From RGIG1681 sp045594425 (GTDB taxonomy: Bacteria; Bacillota; Clostridia; Christensenellales; UBA1242), in the NCBI GenBank assembly GCA_045594425.1, contig JAZNYK010000011.1:56844-120843 (forward strand): 64,000 bases of DNA. The letters run 5' to 3'. The translations under genes and the position numbers were made by a program. Positions 52,677-62,800 of this stretch are shown here, in pieces (the first letter of the stretch is position 1; every line of letters starts with the position of its first letter). Below the pieces are notes generated by a model. It was given only the letters and a program-made list of their open reading frames with translations. It was not told the origin of the DNA and did not search any database.

Positions 52677-53246
52677 ATGAATAATGCAGATTACAAAAGA
52701 CAAAAACTTGAATACTCTTACTCACTTTTTAAGGCTCGCAAATTTTTTAAAAAAGCAAGGGCTATTGTTATTGAAAACAATAAACTACTCACCATTGAAG
52801 TTACATATTTAAATGGTGCAGCCGATGACCTTGCAAGAAATCCAAACAGAACATCTTATAACAAACACTATCTTCTTCCAGGAGGCGGTGTTGATGATGG
52901 CGAAACACCAAAACAAGCATCGGTTCGTGAAGCCTTTGAGGAATATGGCGTTAATGTTGAGGCCATAAAATATCTCGGCAAAAACTATTACACCGTTCCA
53001 ATGGAAATTGACGGTGTGAAATTTAAATCAAACAGAGTTGAATATTATTATCTCTGCAAAACTATTCAGGGCGAAGAAAATTCAAGATTTGGTTTAGACG
53101 GAGAGTTTGAATCAAAAAACAAAACCTATAAAAAAGTTAAACTTTCACTTGAAGACATCAAAAAACTAAACCCTGCTGACCTGAATGATATGAATCAAAA
53201 AACATATGATTTGCTTGTTGAGTTTTTAAGCACAACTAAAAACTAA
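52677..53246 (+). CDS. Nudix hydrolase
   Basis: The 189-residue protein has a full Nudix box near residue 63-88, beginning LPGGGVDDGE and ending REAFEEYG. It is longer than the Nudix protein at 50665 and not closely similar outside the box. The start is set at 52677, eight residues inside the longest frame, because AGGAGG (52664-52669) is seven bases upstream and the longer start overlaps the likely -10 (TACAAT). The substrate is unknown. Confidence 0.88.
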   Translation: MNNADYKRQKLEYSYSLFKARKFFKKARAIVIENNKLLTIEVTYLNGAADDLARNPNRTSYNKHYLLPGGGVDDGETPKQASVREAFEEYGVNVEAIKYLGKNYYTVPMEIDGVKFKSNRVEYYYLCKTIQGEENSRFGLDGEFESKNKTYKKVKLSLEDIKKLNPADLNDMNQKTYDLLVEFLSTTKN

Positions 53247-53324
53247 TTTAAATATTGCTTTTAGACCAAATTGTTTTTGCACAAATTTTTACTTGTGCTA
53301 TAATAACTTAACAAAGGTGAACTT

Positions 53325-54602
53325 ATGGCAAAATTAAACAAAACACAAAAGTCTCTATTTATTGTGCATATGCTTCGAGTTGTTCTCGAACTTTTCACAA
53401 GCACATTTTTAACATCTTATATTGTTTCAATTAACCCTGCTGACGCTCTAGGCTCTGGTCTGACTAACATTGGACTGTTTTATATTTCACAATTTTTTGT
53501 TTATGGTGTGTTATTTTTTATAATTAGTTTCTTTGTTGATAAAAGTGACAGAATTTCACTTCTTCGAATAGGCATTTTTGTGACTGCTTGTTTGCTTGTG
53601 GCTCTTGTTTTCTGGGGTGAACAAATTTCACACTGGATAATACTTGCGGGTGCACTTTGTGGCATTTCAGATGCATTCTATTATCCAAGTTATTTGACCA
53701 TAAAAAACGAAGTTAACCACCGCAAAGACATTAAGCAATTCAGCATAATGTCAACAATATTCACAAATGTTATCAAAGTTGTTATTCCTGTTCTTTTGGG
53801 CTTTTTGATAGATGTATCATCATATTCAAACATTGCAATCTATGTAATGATTGTAGCAATAATTCAATTTATAATGTCATTTATGATAAAAACAAAAAAG
53901 CCAGAGGGCTCTGACTTTGAACTTAGAAAATTTTTGAATTATTTAAACAAAAACAAACAAGTTAAAAACAAAATTAAATACACTTATTTAAATGCTCTTT
54001 TAAATGGACCAAAAAACACATATAACATTATTGTTGTTGTTCTTACAATTTACACATTCAAAACAAACTTAAGTCTTGGCTTGTTTACTTCAATATTTTC
54101 TTTTGCCACAATGGCACTGCTTCTTTTGTTTAAGCGTTTTGACAGCAATCCAAAAGTTAACAAGTTTGCAATTTATTTCATAATCGGAATTCTTCCACTA
54201 ATAAGTTGTCTTGTTTTGGTGTTCTGGCTCAATAAACCAACTATTATTATTTATAACTTCTTCTTGACAGTTGCGTTGTATTTTTCAGATTATTTTGGCA
54301 CAACAGAACGCGATACAATCATTAGAAGCATTCACAAAAAAGAATTTATTGCAGAACATCAACTTGTGGTTGAAACCTGCCAAAACGTGAGCAAAGTTTT
54401 CTCATATGCATTGTTTGCCATTGTTGGATTAATTGCAAACATAACAGTGTTTAAAATTTTGCTTGTTATAATGCTTATTGTCTGCCCTATCAAATTTTTG
54501 GTTATGTATAAACAAAGGCTTATTAGAAAAGAATTTGAAAAGGAAGACGAGTTAAAAAAGGCACAGGCAGAACAACAAATACCTGCCACTCAAGAAAATT
54601 AA
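53325..54602 (+). CDS. Major facilitator superfamily transporter
   Basis: The 425-residue protein has about twelve predicted membrane helices in two halves, with the loop DKSDRISLLR between helices 2 and 3 in place of the canonical MFS motif A. A long charged C-terminal tail is present. The substrate is unknown. A TGTGCTATAAT extended -10 (around 53291-53301) and AAAGGTG precede the ATG. Confidence 0.85.
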   Translation: MAKLNKTQKSLFIVHMLRVVLELFTSTFLTSYIVSINPADALGSGLTNIGLFYISQFFVYGVLFFIISFFVDKSDRISLLRIGIFVTACLLVALVFWGEQISHWIILAGALCGISDAFYYPSYLTIKNEVNHRKDIKQFSIMSTIFTNVIKVVIPVLLGFLIDVSSYSNIAIYVMIVAIIQFIMSFMIKTKKPEGSDFELRKFLNYLNKNKQVKNKIKYTYLNALLNGPKNTYNIIVVVLTIYTFKTNLSLGLFTSIFSFATMALLLLFKRFDSNPKVNKFAIYFIIGILPLISCLVLVFWLNKPTIIIYNFFLTVALYFSDYFGTTERDTIIRSIHKKEFIAEHQLVVETCQNVSKVFSYALFAIVGLIANITVFKILLVIMLIVCPIKFLVMYKQRLIRKEFEKEDELKKAQAEQQIPATQEN

Positions 54603-54606
54603 TCAA

Positions 54607-54636
54607 CAAAAAAACCACCAAATTGGTGGTTTTTAT
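54607..54636. terminator. Bidirectional terminator between the MFS gene and the 54645 gene
   Basis: A seven-pair ACCACCA/TGGTGGT stem with a three-base loop, extended by A/T pairs, and a T tail. Confidence 0.87.
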
Positions 54637-54644
54637 TTTGCACA

Positions 54645-55529
54645 TTATTCTTGACTAGGTTGTTTTTCTTCAGATTGTTCTTGAATCTTTTTAAATTTAT
54701 CAAATCTTTTATTGAACTTGTCAATTTGAGATTTGCCAGAAATTCTGCCTGAATAACTTTCAATAACTGCCTGTTGGTTATCTCTTTCTAAAACACCTGA
54801 CTGCTCAAGTCTTTCACGCAATGGTTCTGGAAGAATGCAAACATCCGCATAACCTCTTTCGTCCTTAAAAAAGAACGAACCATTTTTATAAATAATTCCA
54901 AGTTCATTATTCTTTCCATAAATTTGATAATATAATGAAATTAATGATGCATTGTGCTTCCTTAAGCCAATTCTTAAACAAGATTGTTTTAAATGCTCAT
55001 CAATAAGGGCTTTTCTGTTAACTCTTTTTGGATAAACAAGCCTTCCATTTTGAATTGTTGGGGCAAAAAACTTCTCAATTGCATACACGTCACTATATTC
55101 ATCTGCTGTTTTGATGTGATATCCATAATCATCATAAACAGACAATTCCCCAGTTTCTGATTTTCTTTCGTTTGCAACACGTCTTTCCAAAATATGATTA
55201 TCACCCTTTCCAAAATAACCTTTTAAATATGGGTCATGGTCGTTAATCATATTAAGAATCAAGCCTTCTTCACGTGAAATTTGAAAAGCATCCAAAATGG
55301 CACCACGTTGGTCACGCTTTACTCTTGGTGTTTGTTTAACACTTTCAATTGCCATGTCGATATTTTCATTAAATTCAACAAACACAATTGGAATAAAATA
55401 TCCGTTTCCACAATGACCACATTTTGCAATAATTGCAAATGGTTTTTTATTTTCAGATTCTACCTTTGTTATTGGGGAACCATTTTTATCAACAAGATAT
55501 CCATCTTTTCTAAATAAATTGCTTGGCAT
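54645..55529 (-). CDS. Unknown protein with an N-terminal CxxC
   Basis: This 294-residue soluble protein has AKCGHCG (Cys37, Cys40), a possible half zinc site, near the N-terminus. It also has KRVNRKALIDEHLKQSCLRIG in the middle and a Lys/Glu-rich helical tail. No family is recognised. The ATG at 55529 is preferred to the TTG two codons earlier because AAGGAG lies seven bases ahead. The gene diverges from the glycosyltransferase gene across a 219-base gap. Confidence 0.75.
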   Translation of the reverse strand: MPSNLFRKDGYLVDKNGSPITKVESENKKPFAIIAKCGHCGNGYFIPIVFVEFNENIDMAIESVKQTPRVKRDQRGAILDAFQISREEGLILNMINDHDPYLKGYFGKGDNHILERRVANERKSETGELSVYDDYGYHIKTADEYSDVYAIEKFFAPTIQNGRLVYPKRVNRKALIDEHLKQSCLRIGLRKHNASLISLYYQIYGKNNELGIIYKNGSFFFKDERGYADVCILPEPLRERLEQSGVLERDNQQAVIESYSGRISGKSQIDKFNKRFDKFKKIQEQSEEKQPSQE

Positions 55530-55634
55530 AAACAATCTCCTTACACAGCCATTATAACATACATTAATAATTTATTCAATAATAAGTTTTTTAAGATGTT
55601 TATTTTTGCAATACCATCTTGCATTTTTACTAAT

Positions 55635-55649
55635 TCTACTATTAGTAGA
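55635..55649. promoter_or_regulatory. Inverted repeat in the divergent gap before the glycosyltransferase operon
   Basis: TCTACT/AGTAGA pairs around an ATT loop, and an outer TTAC (55627-55630) / GTAA (55650-55653) extends it. TACTA-like words occur three times. No T tail follows, so it is more like an operator than a terminator. It is about 60 bases upstream of a TATAAT at 55713-55718. Confidence 0.35.
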
Positions 55650-55748
55650 GTAACAAGAAAAACTTTATAGAAAAAATCTATAAATCGAATTTTAGTTAAT
55701 TTTGTGATATCCTATAATGTTATTATCAAAAATAGGAAGGCTAAACAA

Positions 55749-56894
55749 ATGATTATAACTATTGTATGCGATGTTCTTGGTGAAGAAAATAACGGCACAA
55801 CAATTGCCACCATGAACCTTATTAGACACCTTAAAAAACAAGGACACACAGTTCGTATTTTGTGTGGTGACCAAAACAGAAAAGGACAAGAAAATGTTTT
55901 TGTTGTTCCAAACTATAACCTTGGAAAACTTTTAAATAACTATGTTCACAAAGCCGGTGTAACACTTGCAAAACCAGATAAAGATGTGATTAAACAAGCA
56001 CTTGACGGAGCAGACCATGTGCATATTATGATTCCACTCCCTCTAGGAATGTCCGCCACCAAAGTTGCAAAAGAAATGGGATTATCAATAACCGCTGGTT
56101 TTCATATGCAAGCAGAAAACTTTACTTGCTATGTTAAACTAAACAAACTAAAACCTCTCAACAAGGCAGTTTATAAATTTATTTGGAAACATCTATATAA
56201 ACACGTGGATGCAATCCACTACCCTACAAAATTTATCCAAGATATTTTTGAATCAAACATAAAAAAACAAACAAATGGCTATGTTATTTCAAATGGTGTT
56301 CATGATTATGTTCAAAAAAGAGATTTTCCAAAACCATCTGATTTGCGTGATAAAATAGTAATTTTAACAACTGGCAGATATGCAAGAGAAAAATCTCAAG
56401 ATACACTTATAAAGGCGATTTTTAAATCAAAATATAAAGACAAAATTCAACTCATTTTGGGCGGTCAGGGTGTTAAAGAAGCAAGTTATAGAAAACTATC
56501 AAAAAAACTGCCTATTGCCCCAATTTTCAAGTTTTATGCAAGAACTGAAGTTATTGACGTGTTAAATTTCTGTGATATTTATGTTCATCCTGCAGAAGCA
56601 GAACTTGAAGGTATTTCATGTCTAGAAGCAATTGCCTGTGGCAAACTTGTTGTTGTGTCTGATTCAAAACTTTCAGCAACCAAAGAATTTGCTATTGATG
56701 AAAAATGTATATTCAAAAACAGAAATCCTAAAGACCTTGCCAGAGTTATTGACTATTGGATTGAACATCCAGAAGAAAAAGAAATTTATGAACAAAAATA
56801 TCTTGAAAGTTCAACAGTGTTCAATCAAGACGAATGCATGAAAAAAATGGAAAATATGATTATTGAGGTAACAAATGAAAAAAAGAGAGCCTAA
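55749..56894 (+). CDS. Glycosyltransferase family 4
   Basis: The 381-residue GT-B enzyme begins MIITIVCDV with the EENNGTTIATMNL acceptor-side loop. It has the donor-site TTGRYAREKSQDTLI and AELEGISCLEAIACGK (the EX7E motif) near residue 295. It probably transfers a sugar from UDP- or GDP-sugar to a lipid, as in diacylglycerol glycosyltransferases of Bacillota. The start at 55749 follows AGGAAGG; a 15-residue upstream frame extension is discounted. Its last 20 bases overlap the acyltransferase gene, so the pair probably acts in one glycolipid pathway. Confidence 0.9.
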   Translation: MIITIVCDVLGEENNGTTIATMNLIRHLKKQGHTVRILCGDQNRKGQENVFVVPNYNLGKLLNNYVHKAGVTLAKPDKDVIKQALDGADHVHIMIPLPLGMSATKVAKEMGLSITAGFHMQAENFTCYVKLNKLKPLNKAVYKFIWKHLYKHVDAIHYPTKFIQDIFESNIKKQTNGYVISNGVHDYVQKRDFPKPSDLRDKIVILTTGRYAREKSQDTLIKAIFKSKYKDKIQLILGGQGVKEASYRKLSKKLPIAPIFKFYARTEVIDVLNFCDIYVHPAEAELEGISCLEAIACGKLVVVSDSKLSATKEFAIDEKCIFKNRNPKDLARVIDYWIEHPEEKEIYEQKYLESSTVFNQDECMKKMENMIIEVTNEKKRA

Positions 56895-57696
56895 AATCGT
56901 TTATTATTCAGACTCTTCTAATGATGATTTTGCTGGCACAAACATAAATCAAAAATCTGTTGATAGCAACTTTAAATTTGTGCACACAAACCCTATTTGG
57001 AGAGGATGTTCTTTTTTGATTTATTATTTGGTTGCAATTCCACTTGTTTGGATTTATACAAAAATAGTATTTGGATTGAAAATCAAAAACAAAAAAGCAT
57101 TAAAACAACTAAAAAGACAGCCTTGTTTTTTATATGGAAATCACACAGGATATATTGATGCTTTTTCACCAAACCTGATAGGACTTCCAAAACGAAACAA
57201 AATTATTGTTGGAGCAGACACTGTTTCAATTAAGGGATTAAAGAATCTAACACAAATGCTTGGAGCGTTACCTATTCCAACAGGTTCAAATGGTATGAAA
57301 GAGTTTTTAAAGGCCGTTAATCACTATCACAAAAAAGGCTTTAATATAACCATTTACCCTGAAGCACACATTTGGCCTTATTACACTGGCGTTCGTGAAT
57401 TTGGTGACACCTCATTTGCATATCCGGTTAAATTAAACTCCCCTGTTGTTGCATTTTTTACAGCATACACCAAACCAAAAGGCGTGTTTGGTTTTTTAAG
57501 AAAAGTAAACACCACAGTGTATGTAAGTGAGCCATTCTATCCAAACCCAGAAAAAAATAAAAAAGAAGCACAAAAAGAACTCCATGATAAAGTTTTTAAT
57601 TTTATGAAAGAGTGTTCAGAAAAATATAGCAACTATGAAGTTGTTGTTTACAAACATATAAGTGAAAAGCCAGAAAATGGTGAAAATATTGAATAA
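56875..57696 (+). CDS. Phospholipid/glycerol acyltransferase, PlsC family
   Basis: The 273-residue protein has a membrane segment near 45-68 and the catalytic NHTGYID (HX4D) near residue 96. A YPEAHIW segment near 164 replaces the common FPEGTRS. This family adds acyl chains to lysophosphatidate or related lipids. The gene starts 20 bases inside the glycosyltransferase gene, so translation is coupled. A palindromic terminator follows. Confidence 0.88.
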   Translation: MKKREPKIVYYSDSSNDDFAGTNINQKSVDSNFKFVHTNPIWRGCSFLIYYLVAIPLVWIYTKIVFGLKIKNKKALKQLKRQPCFLYGNHTGYIDAFSPNLIGLPKRNKIIVGADTVSIKGLKNLTQMLGALPIPTGSNGMKEFLKAVNHYHKKGFNITIYPEAHIWPYYTGVREFGDTSFAYPVKLNSPVVAFFTAYTKPKGVFGFLRKVNTTVYVSEPFYPNPEKNKKEAQKELHDKVFNFMKECSEKYSNYEVVVYKHISEKPENGENIE

Positions 57697-57723
57697 AAAA
57701 CTGCAAAAATATCAAATAAATAT

Positions 57724-57752
57724 AAAAAAACACCGATATATCGGTGTTTTTG
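57724..57752 (+). terminator. Terminator of the glycosyltransferase-acyltransferase operon
   Basis: The perfect palindrome ACACCGATATATCGGTGT, with A residues before and T residues after. Confidence 0.85.
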
Positions 57753-57827
57753 TTTACAAAGCCATTATATTGACTTTGTTGCTAATTTATGATATAATAA
57801 CTATAATGAAGAATATGGAGGTGTTTT

Positions 57828-58721
57828 ATGGATAAACTCGGTGAAGCATTCATGAAAGAATATCTATCACAACACACCTATGGAAATTTTACAGAATCTT
57901 ATTATAATTTTGACACATTGTTTAAAATGTTTGCTGCTTTAGACATCAAAACAAAAGAGGACCTTTTGACCGCGCCAGATAGATTTAAACAATTTGTTTT
58001 AAACAACGCAAATCTAATAACCGTCCATGAAGATATTAGAGGTGCTATGGTATTATCTTCACTAAACAAAACCGTCACTTCACTTAAATCTAAAATTAGG
58101 TCGGCGTTTAGAATTTCTAATACTGAATTTGCGGAAATTGTAAAACAACTAACTTCACCAAAGGCAAAGGTATTGGATGTTGGTTCAGGTGATATTCCAG
58201 CAAGTTCAATTATTCTTGCAGAAACTCTTGGCCAAACAACTTCAATGGACACCGCAATCGAACTTCCTGAAACAACTCTTGAAAGATTAGGGGTTGAACC
58301 AAAAAAACAATTATTTGATAAATCAACGTCTGTTAAAGGGTATGATATGGTAGTTGGAAAATACCCTTGCAGTGCGATTGTTCCAATGGTTACAAATTGC
58401 GTAAAAGATGGTGTTCCATATATCATCAAACTTTGCAATCACGACATCCCTATTCCAAACACACCAAAATATATTGTTGATTGGCAACAAGGCTGGCAAT
58501 CAGTTCTTCCGGATATTGATGCATATATAAAATTTTATGACGAATATGCATTTAATGTTGACCTTCCAGAAGAAAAAGTAAAACAAATTATTGAAGAACA
58601 TGAAAAAAACATACCACGATTCCAAAAACAACAAACCAACCCTGAAATAACATTCTCAAAAGTGTCACTAACAAACCCTGGAAGTTGGTTTGTTGCGGAA
58701 GATGAAAAACAACCTGAATAA
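57828..58721 (+). CDS. Putative SAM-dependent methyltransferase-like protein
   Basis: The 297 residues include a Rossmann motif I, KVLDVGSGDIPASS, near residue 114. It is followed by SMDTAIELPE (a possible acidic strand end) and YDMVVGKYPCSAIV, a motif IV-like element. This suggests an AdoMet-binding fold, but the family was not recognised, and the first 100 residues are helical and unassigned. GGAGGTG precedes the ATG. Confidence 0.7.
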   Translation: MDKLGEAFMKEYLSQHTYGNFTESYYNFDTLFKMFAALDIKTKEDLLTAPDRFKQFVLNNANLITVHEDIRGAMVLSSLNKTVTSLKSKIRSAFRISNTEFAEIVKQLTSPKAKVLDVGSGDIPASSIILAETLGQTTSMDTAIELPETTLERLGVEPKKQLFDKSTSVKGYDMVVGKYPCSAIVPMVTNCVKDGVPYIIKLCNHDIPIPNTPKYIVDWQQGWQSVLPDIDAYIKFYDEYAFNVDLPEEKVKQIIEEHEKNIPRFQKQQTNPEITFSKVSLTNPGSWFVAEDEKQPE

Positions 58722-58724
58722 AAA

Positions 58725-58760
58725 CAAAAAAGCAGAGAAAAACTTCTCTGCTTTTTATTT
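58725..58760 (+). terminator. Terminator of the methyltransferase-like gene
   Basis: A nine-pair AGCAGAGAA/TTCTCTGCT stem with a four-base loop, then a long T-rich tract. Confidence 0.87.
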
Positions 58761-58854
58761 TTTTTAAATTATTAGTATATTTTAATATTTTTACTATATT
58801 TTTAATATTATTTCCTTTATTTTTGCAGTTTTGTATCTGCTCAAAAAATTAATA

Positions 58855-58974
58855 TTATTCTTCTGTTGTTTCAGTTGGTTGTTCATCATTAAAGATTGCT
58901 TGAATAATTGCTTTTGTTTCATTAAACATATCTTCAATGCTTTTTTGGAATTCTTCTAATGTCATATTATTCAT
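58855..58974 (-). CDS. Small protein of 39 residues overlapping the preceding gene
   Basis: It starts MNNMTLEEFQKSIEDMFNE and ends in a Glu/Thr-rich tail, an acidic amphipathic helix in appearance. Its ATG lies within the last bases of the WG-repeat-like gene (eight-base overlap), directly behind a GGGGG ribosome binding site, so translational coupling is likely. Codon use matches the neighbours. No family is recognised; it could be a small accessory of the upstream protein. Confidence 0.55.
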   Translation of the reverse strand: MNNMTLEEFQKSIEDMFNETKAIIQAIFNDEQPTETTEE

Positions 58975-59722
58975 CCCCCTTTGCCAATGCACTTGCTGAT
59001 GGGTCTATCAATGCTTCAATTCTACGTTTGATAGCATCTCTATTATTTCCTCGATTCATAGATGCTAATTGTCTTGCCATATGAGAAGTTACTCTTCTTG
59101 CCAACTTTTCTAACTCTGCCAAATCTTTAAGTTCTTGTTTTTCATATTCATCTATTCTTGTATTCATGAAACTTGTACTGCTTCTTCTTGTAACAGTTAT
59201 CTCATAAGCCTTTTCAGAAAAGGCGTGTTGAGCAACATCTGTAAGAATTTTGTATATTTTTGCATAATCTTCAGAAGAAGGAGCATAGATACCATGGGAA
59301 CATTGTTTTGCTAGGTCTTTTAGTTTAGACCTAACTAAAATTTCTGGTTGTTGATAAACTTGCTCTGCAAGGTTTATCAAAGTTTTATCATAATCTGAAT
59401 CCAATTTGTAACCTGAACGAGTAACATATGCTGTTTCAAGCGTTCCACCATAGTCACCATGAGGCCCATGATAAGGTGTAACGTATGAAATTTTTGCAAG
59501 ACCATTTTTAAAACCTTCTGCTTTTTGTACACCATCCTCATTTGCAAATACAGTTATAAGATTATCAACAATATTTCCTTTTCCGTCAACTTGTTTAACT
59601 GTTCTACCATTTCTATCAACAACTTTAACCTGGTTTGTTCCTTTGCCATTTTCATCTAAAAGTTGAACCAAAGCATATCCTTCAGATGAATAAGCAATGA
59701 CTTTATTTTTACTTTCAGCCAT
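58967..59722 (-). CDS. WG-repeat-like protein of unknown function
   Basis: The 251-residue soluble protein has in its first 115 residues repeated NG/DG turns and one clear GFKNGLAKI element followed by AYVTRSGYKL, like WG beta repeats. Residues about 120-250 are helical and Arg/Lys-rich. There is no signal peptide. AGGAGGAT precedes the ATG. It forms an operon with the 39-residue gene. Confidence 0.72.
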   Translation of the reverse strand: MAESKNKVIAYSSEGYALVQLLDENGKGTNQVKVVDRNGRTVKQVDGKGNIVDNLITVFANEDGVQKAEGFKNGLAKISYVTPYHGPHGDYGGTLETAYVTRSGYKLDSDYDKTLINLAEQVYQQPEILVRSKLKDLAKQCSHGIYAPSSEDYAKIYKILTDVAQHAFSEKAYEITVTRRSSTSFMNTRIDEYEKQELKDLAELEKLARRVTSHMARQLASMNRGNNRDAIKRRIEALIDPSASALAKGDE

Positions 59723-59793
59723 AAAATCCTCCTTGTGTTAAATTTAATCTAGCATAATATTTTTTGTAAAGTCAAATAAAATAAGCACTTACG

Positions 59794-59825
59794 CAAAAAA
59801 ACAGGGGAAATATCCCCTGTTTTTA
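59794..59825 (-). terminator. rpoBC operon terminator
   Basis: An ACAGGGGA/TCCCCTGT stem with a four-base loop and seven T residues downstream on the minus strand, directly after the rpoC stop. Confidence 0.92.
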
Positions 59826-62800
59826 TTAAATTTCAGCAGATTCGTCAATTGTTGTTTCGTAAGAAGCAACTTCAGTTGGTGTGATATCTCTATATCTCTT
59901 AAGACCAGTACCAGCAGGAATTCTCTTACCGATAATGATGTTGTCTTTAAGACCAACAAGGTTATCAACACTTCCCTTGATTGCGGCATCTGTAAGAACA
60001 CGAACTGTTTCTTGGAATGATGCAGCAGACAAGAAACTATCTGTTGCAAGTGCTGATTTTGTGATTGAAAGAAGCACACGTTTTGCAGTTGCTGGTTCAC
60101 CACCATTTGCAAGAGTTCTTTCGTTTTCTTCTTCAAACTTGAACATATCAACATAGTCACCAGGAAGCATAGTTGTGTCACCAGCATCCTCGATTCTAAC
60201 TTTTCTTAACATTTGACGGATGATGATTTCAAGGTGTTTGTCGTTAACGTCTACACCAGACTTGTGGTAAACTTTCAAGACTTCGACAATCATGTAGTCT
60301 TGAGTGTCTTTAACACCACGAGTTTTCAAGATATCATGAGGGTTAATTGGACCTTCAGTGATTCTTGCACCTGGTTCAACTTTTGAACCAACAGCAACCT
60401 TGAATCTTGCACCATAAGGCACACCATAAACAACTTCACTGCCGTCATCAGACATAACAGTAACCTTTTGTCCTGGTTCATCAATGTTTGTAACTTTACC
60501 AGAAATTTCAGAAATAACAGCAACACCTTTTGGCTTTTTGGCTTCGAAGATTTCTTCAACTCTAGGAAGACCCGCTGTGATATCGTCTTGAGTAGCAGTA
60601 CCACCACCGTGGAACACGTTCATGGTAAGTTGTGTTCCAAGTTCACCGATTGATTGAGCAGCGATAACACCAACTGCTTCACCGACTTTTACTTCGTCAC
60701 GGCAAGACATATCACGACCATAACATTTTGAACATACACCATATTTAGATTTACAAGTAAATACTGTTCTGATGTTAACTCTTTCGATGCCTGCTGCTTC
60801 GATTTGTTCTGATTTTTCTTTAGAAATCATTTCGTTAAGTTTAACAATAACTTCGCCTGTTTTTGGGTCAACAATGTCTTCAGCAGCACATCTGCCAACG
60901 ATACGAGCAGCAATGTTTTCAACCATTGAGTCTTCATCATAAATAGCAGAAATTGACATACCTTTAACTTTTTCACCAAGTGAAGCAAAGCAGTCTTCTT
61001 GGTCAACAATAACTTCTTGAGCAACGTCAACCAAACGACGTGTAAGGTAGCCAGCATCCGCTGTTTTAAGCGCTTTATCGACCATACCTTTACGTCCACC
61101 ACGAGTTGCGATGAAGTATTCAATAACTGAAAGACCATCACGGAAACTTGAACGAATTGGAACTTCAATAACCTTACCAGAAGTGCTCATCATAAGACCA
61201 CGGATACCAGAAAGGTCACACATATTGTCTTTTGAACCACGGGCACCAGAGTCAACCATAAGTTTGAATGGGTTGTTTGGTTCATATGCTTCCATTGTTT
61301 CGCCAGTAATTTTCATACGAGCGTTGCTCCAAAGGTCAAGGAGTTTAACCGACTTTTCATCTTTTGTGATAAGACCACGCTTGAATTGTTTTTCAACAAC
61401 TGTTGAAGCAGCATCAGCGTCAGAAATAATTTGAACTCTATCTTTTGCAACACGAATATCAAACAAGTTTGCTGTAAGTGATGCAATTGTAGAATATTTA
61501 TAACCAAGTTCTTTGATTTTATCAAGCATGATTGCTGTTTTTGTTGAACCAAGGTTAACATAACAAGCCTTGATGATTTTCTTCATCATTTTCTTGTTAA
61601 CAGCAAATTCAACTTCATTTTGAAGCATATCTTCTGGAGTTTCACGTTTGATAAGTCCAAGACCTTCAGGCATTGCTGTGTTGAAAATCATTCTACCAAC
61701 TGTTGTGTGAAGTCTTGTAGAATACATTTTTCCATCGATTTCTTTTTGAACACGAACATATACCTTAGAGTGAAGTGAAACATTGCCTGTTTGATAAGCC
61801 ATAAATGCTTCATCAAAGTCTGCAAATGTTTTGCCTTCACCTTTTTCACCAGAAAGTTCTACGGTTAAGTAATAGATACCATAAAGCATATCTTGGTAAG
61901 GAACGGAAATAGGTTCACCGTCAGAAAGTTTTAAGATGTTGTTTGAAGCAATCATCAAATATCTTGCTTCTGTTTGAGCATCAATTGAAAGTGGAACGTG
62001 AACCGCCATTTGGTCACCGTCAAAGTCAGCGTTGAACGCTGCACAAGTGAGAGGATGAAGACGCATAGCGCCACCTTCAACAAGAACAGGTTCAAATGCT
62101 TGGATTGAAAGTCTGTGAAGTGTAGGGGCACGGTTCAAAAGAACTGGGTGGTCTTTAATAACATCTTCAAGAACATCCCAAACAACTGGTCTTGCACGTT
62201 CAACAACGTGTTTTGCACTCTTGATGTTGTGTGATTGGTTTAAATCAACAAGTCTTTTCATAATAAATGGTTTGAAAAGTTCAAGAGCCATTTCTTTTGG
62301 AAGACCACATTGATACATTTTTAAACTTGGACCAACGACAATAACTGAACGACCAGAATAGTCAACACGTTTTCCAAGCAAGTTTTGACGGAAACGTCCT
62401 TGCTTACCACGAAGAAGACCAGAAAGTGATTTAAGTTCTCTGTTGCCTGCACCTGAAATTGCCTTGCCACGTCTGCCGTTGTCAATCAAAGCATCAACTG
62501 CTTCTTGAAGCATACGTTTTTCGTTTCTGCAGATAATTTCTGGAGCGCCAAGTTCGATAAGTTTTTTAAGTCTGTTGTTTCTGTTAATAACCCTTCTGTA
62601 AAGGTCATTAAGGTCACTTGTTGCGAATCTTCCGCCATCAAGTGGAACCATTGGACGAAGTTCTGGTGGGATTACTGGAAGCACATCCAAAACCATCCAT
62701 TCAGGTCTTGCACCTGTTCTAATAAATGAGTCAACTAAACCAAGACGTTTTGCAAGGTTGAGTTTCTTTTGTCCTTTTGAGTTTTTAAGGAGAACTTTGA

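Noticed and set aside
361..54636. Recurrent ACCACCA/TGGTGGT hairpins as a dispersed repeat family
   Set aside because: They all sit directly after stop codons with T tails and differ outside the stem, so they are ordinary terminators of similar composition rather than mobile repeats.
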